The position numbers and the translations under genes were made by a program. Below are positions 1 through 10,979 of a DNA stretch of 64,000 bases, piece after piece; position 1 is the stretch's first letter, and every line of letters starts with the position of its first letter. The notes below the pieces were generated by a model. That model was not told where the DNA came from, did not search any database, and was given only the letters and a program-made list of their open reading frames with translations. Source of the DNA: Jaminaea rosea (taxonomy: Eukaryota; Basidiomycota; Exobasidiomycetes; Microstromatales); contig NW_020289978.1 in the NCBI RefSeq assembly GCF_003144245.1, positions 992,001 to 1,056,000 on the forward strand, read 5' to 3'.

Positions 1-86
1 GATCTAGCAGCTAGTCGTCTTATTCCTCGCATCACCAACCGCACCTTCTCCTTGTCCTCTCACCTCTCGGTCATCTCGTGCCGGCG

Positions 87-2994
87 ATGCCCCTCACTCG
101 TGCTCGCCAGTCGTCTTCACAGGCGCACGAGCAGCACGATGATGGCAGCGATGCTATCAAGCAGCGCCTGACCCGCTCGTCTTCGTCATCATCGCCGCTA
201 CCCGTCGAAGTCCGCCTGCCTCCCACCCTCAACAAGGTCTTCGGTAGCGGGAGCAGGACTGGCAGCCTTCATCGAACCGTCTCCTCTCCTGCTCATCTAC
301 TGGCTCAGAGCAGCAGCAGCAGCGGCGGCGAAGGGAGCGCCTCTGACTCATGCAACACCACCACCACCACCACGCCGCCATCGACACGCCGCGGCACGAC
401 CTTTTCTCGCTCCACGTCCTTCACCTCGCGCAGCAGCCGTAGACGTCGCACCTCCTCACACGCGGCAGACTCCGGTTCAGAATCAGACGATGAATCGCGG
501 GCCTTCCACGGCAGACTCGGCGGTTGCAACTCGCAGATCGAGACGTCAGACAAGCCTGATGACAGCAATAAGGAGAATGTGGCGCCCATTCGCAACGTAG
601 GACACGCCGTACTCTCTGCCGAAGCGTTGCGTGCCCAAGAAGAAGCTACAGCCCGGGGCAACGGCAGGAGTGGCGCTGGAATGGCCCGTAGCGCAAGTAG
701 CAGCGGGCGTCTTTCCTTGACGATGAGGCGCAGGGGTTCCAGCTCGTCCAGCTCGGTCAGTAGCTTCGTGTCCGCGACTACGGCGTCTACGGCCACGACG
801 AGCAACGCCGCGCCCACTACGAGGATCATGACACGTAGGGCTGCGAGTCAACGCGCTGCTGCGAAATCGCAAGGTAAGTAACGCGTCTGATTGAGGGTGA
901 CGACGCGTCTTTTGCTGACCGTATCGCGTCCTCGCCCCTTTCTTTGCCGCAGCATCCTCTCCTTCTTCCCCTTCCTCGCGTAAACGCTCTCGTGATGGCG
1001 CCTCTTGCACCGACTCTCTTCCTGCCACTCCCATGTCGCGTCTTCGCCTGGACAACTCCAGCCAGGGTAGCAACGAGGACGAGTATTTTCCCTCTTCCAG
1101 CCAAGGGTCGTCCGCCGTCAGCTCTGTCTTCGACGATACGGGCAGCATGGCATCCTCTCGTGGGACCACGCCCGGACGCGATACAGAGGCGATCGATCCC
1201 GAGGATAAAGCGACTACGCCCCCGCAACCCGAGTACAGCAACGTCTACGCTCATGCTCGAACCTTGCTGCGGTACAATGCTGGCACAGGATTGGAGGAGC
1301 AAGACTCGTCCTCCTCATCCGAGGTGCAAGTAGTAGGCCGCGACCTCGAGCGCAAAGCCCTGCAAGCCTTCATGGCCCAGCACTTCAGCAGCTTCGCGCC
1401 TCCCTCTGAGTCGCTCGAGGACCTTCTAGACGGGAATGCCGACTCTGCCTCTCTGTACATTTGCGGACTCCCCGGCACAGGCAAGACGGCCCTTGTCCGC
1501 TCGGTCCTCTCTGAGGTCCTTGCCAACAATACGACTTCCGCACCACCACGCGTCGCCTTTGTCAATTGCATGGCCGTCCAGCACCCTCGCCAAATATTCG
1601 TCAAGGTGCTTCAAGCCCTCGGCGAGGAAGTCAAGGGAGCGAGCGAGAGCCACATCGAGGCGGAGGCAGAGCGTCGCATGGACAAGATGATGGCTAGCAC
1701 TGACGCCGTGGCGGAGCGCACTCTCATCGTCCTCGACGAGATTGACCATCTCCTCGCGTCGCGCGCACAGCAGAATGTTCTGTACCGCCTCTTCGCTTGG
1801 GCTTCTGGCTCCTCCAACGGTTGCGCCCTCATCGGGATCGCCAACTCCCTCGACCTTACCGAACGCTTCGTCCCCCTCCTCGCATCAAAGGGGGCCGCCC
1901 CGGCTCTTTTGCACTTCAGGCCCTTCGAGAGCAAGGAGATCACAGAGGTGCTCAAGGCTCGGCTGACTGGACTCAAGTCGCGATATGATGGTGAGGAGGA
2001 GGATGTCCACATGAACGAGGCCGCTCAGCAGCAGCAGGCCGCTCCGCTCCACCTCTTCACCCCTCCTGCCCTCGAGCTGCTCGCCAGGAAGATCGCAGCC
2101 GCCACCGGCGACCTCCGCAAAGCCCTCGATGCTGCCCGTCTCTCCATCGAGCTCGTAGAAGGCGAAGAGCGTACGCAAGCCCTCGCGAACTGTACGGCTT
2201 CTGGCACGGGGACGAACACCGAGGCTTCGAAACTCCTCAGCCACCTCACGCCCAGCTCGGCACCCAAGGTCGGGCCGAAGCATATCCTCAAGGTAGTGAC
2301 AAAGGTGCTCGGATCCCCGCACCTCGCCAAGGTCCGGGGCTTGGGATTGCAGGCCAAGCTGATGCTGGCGGCCTTGCTCATCGCTGCGGCTCGAGCACGC
2401 GAAGGGATGCCTGTTCTTGGGTCGAAGGGCCTGAAGAAGAGTGGCCCGTCTGGAGGTGCAGGGGAAGGAGAGGCGGTCAAGGTCTGCGATATCGAGAGCA
2501 CGTACGTGTCGATGCTTCGTGACGATGGCAATTACTCGGCTTTGGAGAGCTCGGAGGTGCTGGAGGTCTTTGAGGGATTGGAGGTGCAGGGGATACTGAG
2601 CCTCGTCACTGCAAGCGGGGAGGGGGGCACAGCGGAGGCGTCTACTGCTGCGGCTCACGCGTCGTCCTCCGGCTCATCGAGCGTCTCACCCGGCGCCAAG
2701 CGTGCAGCTCGCAAGCACCTCGCGCACGCCTCTAACCGGCTCGCCCGCTTGCTCTTGCCATCAGAGGACGTACGCAAGGGCATCACCACCGTTGCCTCTC
2801 TCCTCGAGTCTCAACAGCCCTCCTCTGCCTCTGGCGAGGGGCTACCCACCGCCGCCGTTGTGGAGAGCATCAAGCGCATGCTGGTCACGGAGGAGGAGCG
2901 AATCAGCAAGAGTCGCGGCTGGGAGGAAGGGGCGCGTCAGAGGGAGGAGGTGAGGAGGGCAGAGTTGGGTGGTGGAAGGGGTGCCGTGATGTGA
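87..2994 (+). CDS. CDC6: CDC6/CDC18-like replication licensing AAA+ ATPase
   Basis: Two exons, 87-873 and 953-2994, joined by a 79-nt GTAAGT...CAG intron in phase 1, give 942 aa. The first ATG is at 87. Residues 1-400 are low-complexity and Ser/Arg-rich. They hold a KEN box (162-164), the APC/C degron typical of Cdc6 proteins, and several S/T-P sites that could be CDK targets. The AAA+ core has Walker A GLPGTGKT (about 434-441) and Walker B LIVLDEID (about 520-527). The C-terminal third fits the winged-helix region of Cdc6/Orc1 proteins. In the family, Cdc6 binds ORC at origins and helps load MCM2-7 in G1. Orc1 is the main alternative, but no BAH domain is present and the KEN box favours Cdc6. 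Confidence 0.82.
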
Positions 2995-3413
2995 TCTGAT
3001 GTGACGACGAGGCTTCATCTACGTACACGAGGGCGAGGATCACCCGCTCTCTCTGGCTCCGTGCTGTGGAACAAGAGCAAAGACGCAGGTACTACTCATG
3101 CATAACGACTGGCTTGCTTTCTTTGACTCTTGGCAGTCCGTTCTTGTTTTGGCTCCGCGGTAGAATGCAATTCCTATCACACGATGAAAAGTAGTTCCTC
3201 GTCGTGATCGAATCGCGGCCAGAGCCGAGCCGTAGAGGAGTATGAGCACAGGGGAGAGGCGGAAGGCGGAAGGCGGAAGCGGCTCAGAAAAGCCGAGGCG
3301 ATGGAAGTCGAGATGGAGGTGCAATGATGCGTGTCCGTCGGTCACCTTCCTCCTTCCTTACCGCTATATCTCTCATCACCACCCTCACTTCCCTTCCTCG
3401 CCGTGTCACACCC
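2995..3413. other. Intergenic spacer CDC6-JIP5
   Basis: This holds the CDC6 3' region and the JIP5 promoter. An in-frame ATG at 3324 would add 30 residues to JIP5, but they do not resemble the family. No repeat or RNA gene is visible. Confidence 0.5.
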
Positions 3414-5051
3414 ATGGATATTCCCCTCTCATCCGACGCTCTCGACCTCGCTCTGAGCCCCGGCCCAGAAGGCGAAGCGCAGGACCCGCTCCTTCTCGCT
3501 GTGGGCTTGATCTCGGGCAAGGTCCAACTCCTTCAGCTCGACGGCTTCAGCGGGGATGTCGACAAGGGCGACGACGATGGTGAAACCCCAGCAAAGAAAG
3601 CCCGCAGCGATCCCATCGCGAGCTCCTCTGTATCATCATCATCATCATCGTCTAGCGCAACGCAATCCTACGCCAAACGCTGGACGCAACGCCCCAGCAA
3701 AAAATCGTTGCGCTGCCTAGACTTCTCCCCCTCGGGCCGCACGCTGTACGCCTTCAGCAAGGAAGGGTCTCTGCATCACATTGACGTAGCCACCTCCTCG
3801 ATCCTCTCTACCCGCTCCCCTTCCACGCCAAACGAGGGTGCCCCTTCACGCTGCTTGTCTCTACCTTCGGGGTCAGTCAGCAACTCGCAAGAGCTGCTCG
3901 TGAGCGGCGATGATGATGGCGTTGTGAAGCTTTGGGACGGAAGAGAGGGCAAGGGCGTGGTGAGACAGTGGGATCATCATTTTGATTGGATTACCGATCT
4001 GGTCTGGGAGCCTTACCTCGAGCCTCCGCGGGTGGGCAAGGAGCAACGCGAACGGGAGGAAGCGGAGCGGAGGAAACGGGAAGAGAAGGCCAAGAGGAGG
4101 AGAGAGATGAAGAAGCGTGCGCGAGGTCATGATGATGATGAGTGCGAGAGTGATGAGGAGGAAGAGGCAGCGCCGCAGCGGCAAGCGGGAAGGGAACGTC
4201 TCGTCGTCACGTCGGGCGATGGTACGCTCTCCGTCATTGACATTCGAGCTTCTTCCTCCAGCAAGCAAGCGCAGAATCTCAAGCCGGGCGACCCCCAACC
4301 GGGCGTGACCGTCTCGGAAGATCAGGAGGACGAGCTTCTCTCCCTCTGCTCGCTGCCCAGCACCTCGGGTGCGGGATCATCGCGGCTTGTCGTAGGCACG
4401 CAGTTGGGCCTGCTGAGCCTTTGGGCACCTTCACGTGGATTGCTGGATCACGTCGATCGTCTTCCTGGTCACCCGGCGAGCGTGGATGCCCTTGTAGCTC
4501 TCGATGATACCACGGTGCTCACGGGCTCGTCAGATGGGCTTGTCCGTGCGGTACAGGTCACGGGTGGGCGCGGCAAGAGGTTCTTGGGCGTTGTGGCAGA
4601 TCATGGTGATGGAGGTGGAGGCATGCCCGTCGAGCGCATCAAGCGACGTGGCGGCTGTCTGGTAAGCTGTGGGCATGGTAGTGAGGTGAAGGTCACGGAT
4701 GTTGGAGCTTTGCTGGAGAGCGATGATGAGGATAGCGACGAGGACGAGGGGGAAGAGGAGGAGGCGGACGCTGAAGAGCTGGCGAGACGCATTGCTGTGT
4801 CGCCCGAGGGGAGCGAGGATGAAGAGGAGGAGGAAGATGAAGAGGATGTCACGCTGGGGGCGATCAGTGGGAAGGGCGGGGAGAGTGGCGACGACGACGA
4901 TGACGGAGACGATTCTTCAGACGACGAAGCCCCGCCCGCACCCGTTACCCCGGCCTCACGCCGGCCAGTCAAAGCCAGACAACGTACCTTGGCCGCAGGC
5001 GGGCAGGAGCGTACCGCCTTGGATGGGCAGGACTTCTTTGCCGATCTCTAG
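3414..5051 (+). CDS. JIP5: WD40 protein JIP5 (WDR55 family)
   Basis: Intronless, 545 aa. I chose the ATG at 3414 because MDIPLSSDALDLALSP matches how JIP5/WDR55 proteins begin. Degenerate WD40 blades are visible, such as LLVSGDDDGVVKLWDGR, followed by repeats near residues 350-420. A Lys/Arg- and Glu-rich insertion lies between blades (about 205-250). The C-terminal 120 residues are very acidic, then basic, and end in FFADL, a family hallmark. JIP5/WDR55 is a nuclear or nucleolar protein linked to large-subunit rRNA processing. The gene sits in tandem 282 bp upstream of KTI12 on the same strand. Confidence 0.85.
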   Translation: MDIPLSSDALDLALSPGPEGEAQDPLLLAVGLISGKVQLLQLDGFSGDVDKGDDDGETPAKKARSDPIASSSVSSSSSSSSATQSYAKRWTQRPSKKSLRCLDFSPSGRTLYAFSKEGSLHHIDVATSSILSTRSPSTPNEGAPSRCLSLPSGSVSNSQELLVSGDDDGVVKLWDGREGKGVVRQWDHHFDWITDLVWEPYLEPPRVGKEQREREEAERRKREEKAKRRREMKKRARGHDDDECESDEEEEAAPQRQAGRERLVVTSGDGTLSVIDIRASSSSKQAQNLKPGDPQPGVTVSEDQEDELLSLCSLPSTSGAGSSRLVVGTQLGLLSLWAPSRGLLDHVDRLPGHPASVDALVALDDTTVLTGSSDGLVRAVQVTGGRGKRFLGVVADHGDGGGGMPVERIKRRGGCLVSCGHGSEVKVTDVGALLESDDEDSDEDEGEEEEADAEELARRIAVSPEGSEDEEEEEDEEDVTLGAISGKGGESGDDDDDGDDSSDDEAPPAPVTPASRRPVKARQRTLAAGGQERTALDGQDFFADL

Positions 5052-5333
5052 TTGTACTGCCTCTCTAAATGGTAAATTCACTCGCTTTTTGGGAGGCGTA
5101 CACGAGGCCATGGACCTTTGTCCCGGCCCTGTGCCTGGCTGCGGCACGAAACTGTGAGCCTAGTCCTTTGGAGGCATTGCTCCTTGACTTCGATCTCGCT
5201 TCTGGCTCCGTTCATCTCGATTTGGCTGGCCGGACTCGCTCGAGAGCGGAGAGCGGAGACGGCGGACTGGCGGAAAAGTAAACTTGGCTCAAGCCTTGCG
5301 ACTTTCCTTCTCCACCACCCTTTCTCTTCCAGC

Positions 5334-6434
5334 ATGGCCCTCGTAATCGTCTCCGGCCTACCCAGCTCAGGGCGCAGCACTCGCTGCAAAGAAATCATCG
5401 CCGATTGGCAGCGACGCCTCGACGAGGCTCCTTCTAGCTCTACCCGCCCTCCCTTCTCTCGCATCGTCCACCTAGAAGACTCGACGGCGCACCTCGCTCG
5501 CTCAGTCTATTCATCCCAATACACCGAGAAGCCAGCTCGCGCCTCATACCTCTCTCTCGTCTCGCGTTCCCTCGTCAAGGATGCCATTGTAGTCGCAGAT
5601 GGAGGGGCAGGCCTGAACATCAAGGGATTTCGCTACCAGCTCTGGTGCGCAGCAAGAGAAGTGGGCATGGCCTGCATCAGCGTCTTTGTGACGGCGAGCG
5701 GGGAGCAATGCGTGCGTTGGAACGAGAAACGACGTCGGATAGGCAGCGACTGTTACGATGCGGCGACCCTAGCTGAAATGCTGCAACGCTTCGAAGAGCC
5801 AAATGCGATGACTCGATGGGACTCTCCCCTCTTCATCATCCCAAGCGAGCCCCGCGCTTCTTCTTCGAGCGATGAGGCGAGCTTGGATGAGTGGGAAGAC
5901 CCACCGTACGATGCGCTGTGGGAGGCCTTGGCGAGCAAGAAGAGCTTCAGTAAAGCCCCTCCCGTCGTCACCCACAATCGTGCCACGTCGACCAATTACC
6001 TGAGCGTCCTCGAGTCGAGCTCGCAAGCACTCGTCGCCGCTATGCAGCAGGGCCTCCAGCACGGAGTCATGGGGGACAGTCTACCGCTGGCCATCACTCT
6101 GCCTAATGGCGCCTTAGCTTCATCCGGTGGCAGTAGCCTCAGTATCACTCTCGCCCTCCCAGCATCACGTCGCCCTCCCACTCCGGCTCATTTGCAGAGG
6201 CTACGAAGACAATTCGTCAAGATGCATTCTGCCGGCTTCGCCTCGGGAAATGTGCTGGGCAAGGTGGCTACGGATGAAAGTAGATTGAAAGAGGGTCAAA
6301 CTCGGTCGACCCGAGGCAAGACAGAGGGACAACAGCAGCAGCAGGCAGCATCGCCCTCGGCGAACATGTCGCTAGAGGAGACCATTGTGCGTCGCTTTGC
6401 CAGCTGGTTGGAGGAGATCCTACCCACCCTCTGA
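5334..6434 (+). CDS. KTI12: KTI12-like Elongator-associated P-loop protein
   Basis: Intronless, 366 aa, starting at the first in-frame ATG (MALVIVSGLPSSG). Kti12 is a PSTK-like P-loop protein that works with Elongator in tRNA wobble-uridine modification. Supporting features are the N-terminal P-loop at residues 8-16, a segment around FRYQLWCAAREVGMACISVFV typical of the family, and a conserved C-terminal region ending in a predicted helix (RRFASWLEEIL). The P-loop reads GLPSSGRST, so the invariant Walker A lysine (position 14) is arginine, encoded by CGC. A poly-Gln tract sits near residue 340. The conserved C-terminal region supports the family call despite the P-loop change. Confidence 0.8.
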   Translation: MALVIVSGLPSSGRSTRCKEIIADWQRRLDEAPSSSTRPPFSRIVHLEDSTAHLARSVYSSQYTEKPARASYLSLVSRSLVKDAIVVADGGAGLNIKGFRYQLWCAAREVGMACISVFVTASGEQCVRWNEKRRRIGSDCYDAATLAEMLQRFEEPNAMTRWDSPLFIIPSEPRASSSSDEASLDEWEDPPYDALWEALASKKSFSKAPPVVTHNRATSTNYLSVLESSSQALVAAMQQGLQHGVMGDSLPLAITLPNGALASSGGSSLSITLALPASRRPPTPAHLQRLRRQFVKMHSAGFASGNVLGKVATDESRLKEGQTRSTRGKTEGQQQQQAASPSANMSLEETIVRRFASWLEEILPTL

Positions 6435-6537
6435 GCGGTTGCGACGGCTTCTCACGAGGAGCATTCATGCTGTATATATATGCGCATTACGACCCGCTAC
6501 AGCATTACAACAGCATCCTCTCCCCGCCACTGCGGCT

Positions 6538-9194
6538 CTATACCCCAATAGCCTCTAGTCTTTCCCTCATCTGCGGCAGCTTGGCCAGCTTCTCCTCCAA
6601 AGCCTCCTTCTCCTCCTGCAACGCTTGCCTCCTCTCCGTCTCCTTCGAGTCCAGATCACGGAAGGAGAATCGACCGTCACCCGTGAATTGGAGAACCTTC
6701 TTGTGGTACTTGTGGATCGAGGGACGGTGTGAGACTGGCGCGCGAGGGGGACAGAATGGGGTTGGGAGGTTGAGAGGGGGGGAAGATCAGCTTCACGACA
6801 GGACAGCGTTGATCGCCAACATCGCTCGCCCACTCACCACTCATCAAAGTGATCCCCAACTCGGTGCAATGCTCATACATCCTCTCTTCGACCTCTCCTG
6901 TTACGCTACTCGTCGACTCGTCCAGAATCGCATAGCGCGGCTTATGGTAGAAGAGGCGAGCCATAGCGATTCGCTGCTTGTCTCCGCCAGAGAGGGCGTC
7001 ACGCCACTCGCGCTGTACGTCCCAGCCTCCTTCGCGCTCGACCAGCCCCTCGATGGAGACGATGGACATGTGTCGCAGCAGGTCCTCGTCTGTTACGCCG
7101 CGAGCGCGCATCTTCGAGACGGTGTGCGGGTAGATGATCTGGTCGCGGAGCGTTCCAAGGGAGCTGTGGCGGGTTTCGAGGGGGCACGGGAGGTCAGTTG
7201 GAGCCCAGGTGGGGTGCACGCCGCTCGCACTCACAGGTAGGGCCTCTGCGGGATATATGCGAACTCGTTCGCCTTGGGCTTCTTGACGACGCCACCATAG
7301 ACGGGCCAGAGCCCTCCCAAGATGCGGAAGAGCGAACTCTTGCCGCACCCGTTTGGCCCAATGATGAGGAGATGCTCGCCGGGTGTGACCTGGAAGCTCA
7401 TCTTGGGGACAAGCACATCCCCGTTTGGCGAGACGATCGGAACCTCCTCAAAGACGATGTTTGGTGACTCCTCGACACGACCGCGTCCACGGAGGACCGC
7501 AGCGTTCTCCTCTGTACCCGCCGAGGAGACGAGCTTCTTCTCGAACCGCGAGGCCTTGACTTCGTCCATTGTATCGAGTAGTGAGGATACGCGCGCAGTG
7601 TACCCGGCCATCTCGCTCAGCTCCTTGTACGAGGAGACGATACGACCGAAGGCGTCCGACGCTGAGAGGAGGAGACGCCTGTTGGTGACAAACGCCTCTG
7701 TGCGCGAACCCATATCGCTGCCGCGTCCGCCCATGCCGGGTAGCTTGACGAAGACGGGGATGGAGCAGATGACTAGGCCGAGGGAGCCCCACAACCACTT
7801 GATGATGCCCTCCTCGACCATGCCGTGTCCAATGCGAATCTTGGAAATCCGGTTGATATGCTTGATGAGGCTGAAGTAGGAGCGCTCAATGGCATTCTTT
7901 TCGCTCTGCTGGCCCCTGTAGAGTGCCACCTCCTCATTATTCTCAATCAATCTGCTGTGCGCCCACCTGAACTCTCCCTCGAGCTTTTGTGCCGTCGCGG
8001 CGTAGGAGCCAAAGGGCGGGGTGGCGGCTCGGAGGAGTGCTGCGGAGCCTTGGACGAGGATGTTGATTATGATGAGGCCTTCGGCGCCTACGTTGCGGGA
8101 GAGCTGGTAGTTGTAGAGGGAGACGTCGAGGATGGGCTTGGCGATGTTCGAGTAAAGGGCAGCGAGAGCCGTGCTGAACTTTTGGATGTCGACCGTGATC
8201 AATCTGTGTGCGAGAGAGGTGGGAAGGAGTGAGCAAGGAGTAGGACGGATGGTGGAGACGCTCGCATCTCACTGGTCTGCATTGCGGATTCGATCGTCGA
8301 GGTTGCCCAGCTGGTAGTAGGTGTCGTCACTGAGGTACGCTTCGTGGACTTGCTGGGTGAGGCGAGTGCGATATGAGAGGGCGAGCTTGCTTTGCAAGAA
8401 CCTGGTGCGGCGTCAAGGGCATGAAAGTCAGTACATGCTCTCCTTTCTCCTTGTCAACGCCGCTACTCACTCGATCATGGCGTTGCAGTACGTCGCAGGG
8501 AGAGCGACGGTCATCCACCAGAGGATCCCCTGTGCGAGCAGTGATCGTCATGTCAGCTTGTCCAACAATGCTTCGCCCCTCTCCTCTCGCCCTTTGCGCC
8601 ACTCACCAGCAAGAACTTCCTCGTCTGCGCCCTAACCAGCGCGCTCACGATCCTGCCATCCAGATCCGCCACATACAAGCTCAACATCGTCCTCAGTACC
8701 AAGAAGATACTATGCCCCGCAAGCAGCATGGCTTCTTTACTCGTCCATGACGGAATGATAATCCGCATGATCCGACGCAGCTGCTCAAAGAACTTTGCGT
8801 CAACCTCTACGCGTGGACCTCGTCCCTTTGCACCGCGCTTGCCCCTACCAGAACTGGGTGCGGACATGTCCGCCGACCCTGCATCCTCATTGACAGCCTG
8901 TTTCGTCCTCTCTACGCCTCGCTCCCCTTTTTCTCCACTTCCCGTACTCTTCTGCAGGCCATCCCCTGCTTTCGACGGGGTTGCCCTCTTCTTTGGCTTG
9001 GGGTTTAACCCACGATATGTCGATCCGATGATAAATGCAAAGTACGAGACTTGGAGAATGCGTTGGATGAGGGCATAGTTGCGACGATAGCCCATGTAGC
9101 CGTTGATACCCAAGGTCATGGCACGGGACTTGAGCTCGTCCATGATGGGCTCGAGGCGCTCAGAGGCGAGGGCGAGGCGCGATTGGGCAGCCAT
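6538..9194 (-). CDS. Peroxisomal ABC half-transporter, subfamily D (PXA1/PXA2-like)
   Basis: Six exons on the minus strand: 9194-8607, 8529-8471, 8401-8273, 8203-7235, 7163-6838 and 6734-6538. All junctions are GT-AG and phase-consistent, giving 755 aa. The N-terminal half has membrane segments and the ABCD EAA-like region ([20 protein letters not shown]), which in this family contacts the nucleotide-binding domain. The single NBD has Walker [10 protein letters not shown] (about 540), signature LSGGDKQ (about 638), Walker B YAILDEST and H-loop SVSHRP. The C-terminus is a short coiled coil. ABCD proteins work as dimers and import long-chain fatty acids or acyl-CoA into peroxisomes. I cannot decide between PXA1 and PXA2. 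It is the most intron-rich gene in the window. Confidence 0.85.
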
Positions 9195-9627
9195 CTTGGC
9201 CCGGTGAGCGGGGTGGGGGAGTGGGGAAGGAGGTGTGGGGGAAAAAGGGATCGCTCGATGATCGTTGTTGAGGCTGTGGGTAATAGGATGCGAGAGAGAG
9301 TAGGGGAAGTGAAGGAAGGCAGTTGCTAGATGATCGTGGGTATGGTATGAACGAGAGGCAACGCAAGCCTGTCTGGCTGCTGTTGCTCTCGTCCCTCTCC
9401 GCTTCCTCTCGTCTCGACGTCTCCCCGCGCAGGCAAGTCCAAGTCGAGACGTCGAGTGTCGTCGGCCATCGAGGGTCCAATTTCACGCCCCGGCAACCTC
9501 ACAGCCGGGCGGTGGGCCGGATCGCGCCCTGGCAGTCAACCAGGAATAGCCTATCGCCGCAAGGAAGCTCATGATCATCAGCAGACAGACAGGCAAGCTT
9601 CTCGACCGCAGTATCACTACATCGCAT
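9195..9627. other. Intergenic spacer, ABCD promoter / HDHD2-like 3' end
   Basis: The two flanking genes are in tandem on the minus strand, so this holds the ABC transporter promoter. CT/CG-rich runs (TCTCGTCTCGACG near 9405) are present. Nothing else is supported. Confidence 0.5.
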
Positions 9628-10683
9628 CTATTGGTTATCACAGGACTTCCACTCGCGAACAAAATCATCAACCCAATGTGCAAAGCTGTCCCATACTCCT
9701 ACGTCCCCTGAACCACCGCCCTCCACCTTCTCCTCATCCCCCTCGCGATACTTTCCCGTCTTGACCAGCCCCCTCCTCACCTTCAAGCCCTGTAAGGGGT
9801 CCTCTTCCCCATTCTTGAGCTGAGGAAGACTGAGATCCTGCCTAGCATCATCGCCCACGATCCACGCCTGATCTTCACTTCCCTCTCGACGCTTCCAGCC
9901 CATCCCCTCAAGGCATTGCGCAAAGAAGGCCCGCTCCGGCTTGCCTACACAGATCACCTTGTCCTCACCCAGATCAGCCGCATGCGCCAACGCCTGTACA
10001 AAGGGACCAGGACCGAGGGCTAAGGGGCCCCCATCCCCTGGGCGGAGGCAGCGACCAGAGTGGGTAGCCACCAGGAGCGGGTCTGGCCGTTCCTCCTGGT
10101 GGTGGTCCTTCGAAGCGTACTCGCCAGTCAAAACGCGGAAGGCTTCAGTGAGCCATTCGTACCGCATCAAGTCTGGCGCGAGGCCGATGAGCACCGAGTC
10201 GCACGATTGGAGGGCGGATTGCTGGCTTTCGTTCAAGTCTGCTGGCAGAGTAGATTGGGGAGGTTTGAAATAGCGCGATTGCCTCCCCTCAGCGTCCTCA
10301 TCTTGGAAGGACTGCATAGCATCCTCGTTCAGCAAGAGGAGTGTCCTTCTCTTCTTCTGCCCCGAAACAAGCAAACGTCTCGCCGCATCCAGACTCGTGA
10401 AGACACTGCCCTCGGGCATGGCTTCTTCGTCCGTAAATCCCATCCGCCTCAGCCTGCTCACGAGGGTCTGAGTGGACTCCTTCGACGAGTTGCTGCAGAA
10501 GGAGATGCGTAGCTGCCGGCCTGAGGAGAGGGTGGATTGGGCAAGACCAGAGAGGCGGGATAGGGCTTCGATGGCGTTTGGGGTGGGTTGGTCGCCTACG
10601 TGGAGGTTCCCGTTGAGGTCGAGGAGGAGGTAAGTCGTTGCGGTGGTGGCCGAGCAGTTACCCGTCGTAGCAGAAGAAGCCAT
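9628..10683 (-). CDS. HAD-superfamily hydrolase, HDHD2-like
   Basis: Intronless, 351 aa. It matches the HDHD2/LHPP branch of the HAD superfamily along its length. Motif I is DLNGNLH with the nucleophile Asp at residue 22. Motif II falls at FCSNSSKES. The cap region has the family signature LALGPGPFVQALAHA and the GKPERAFF segment. Motif IV is IVGDDARQD, and the VKTGKYREGDEEK segment follows. HDHD2 has no firmly known substrate, and LHPP acts on pyrophosphate and phosphohistidine. The second Asp of the canonical DxD motif is Asn here, as in the DLSG form common in HDHD2, so phosphatase activity may be weak. A Gly-rich insert lies just before the C-terminus. Confidence 0.8.
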   Translation of the reverse strand: MASSATTGNCSATTATTYLLLDLNGNLHVGDQPTPNAIEALSRLSGLAQSTLSSGRQLRISFCSNSSKESTQTLVSRLRRMGFTDEEAMPEGSVFTSLDAARRLLVSGQKKRRTLLLLNEDAMQSFQDEDAEGRQSRYFKPPQSTLPADLNESQQSALQSCDSVLIGLAPDLMRYEWLTEAFRVLTGEYASKDHHQEERPDPLLVATHSGRCLRPGDGGPLALGPGPFVQALAHAADLGEDKVICVGKPERAFFAQCLEGMGWKRREGSEDQAWIVGDDARQDLSLPQLKNGEEDPLQGLKVRRGLVKTGKYREGDEEKVEGGGSGDVGVWDSFAHWVDDFVREWKSCDNQ

Positions 10684-10979
10684 GTTGCTGAGCAGCGCTT
10701 GCTGTGTGACGCTGGTTCCCGAAGAGATGGCTGTATGCTACTACCTTGCGTTGCGAGTGGAGGAAGGAGAAGAAGAAGCGAGGAGAGCGGAAAGAGAAGA
10801 AGAGACAGGCTGAGTGGAAGCGCCTCGGCAGCAGATTCGCCGTCATGAACATCGAGCAGATGATATGTATGCTGTGAATGGTGGCGGTGGTGGTGATGCT
10901 ATTGCTTGCGGCGGCGCACGACGACGATCGATTACAGAGAAGCGTGGGAGTGAGAAGAAAAAGGGCAGGAGCGATGCAA

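Noticed and set aside
305-1241. Long minus-strand reading frames opposite CDC6 exon 1
   Set aside because: Composition mirrors the Ser-rich plus-strand coding sequence; no domain and no start context. Shadow frames.
3324-3413. Upstream in-frame ATG for JIP5
   Set aside because: The 30 added residues are unlike JIP5 family N-termini, while the ATG at 3414 gives the family start.
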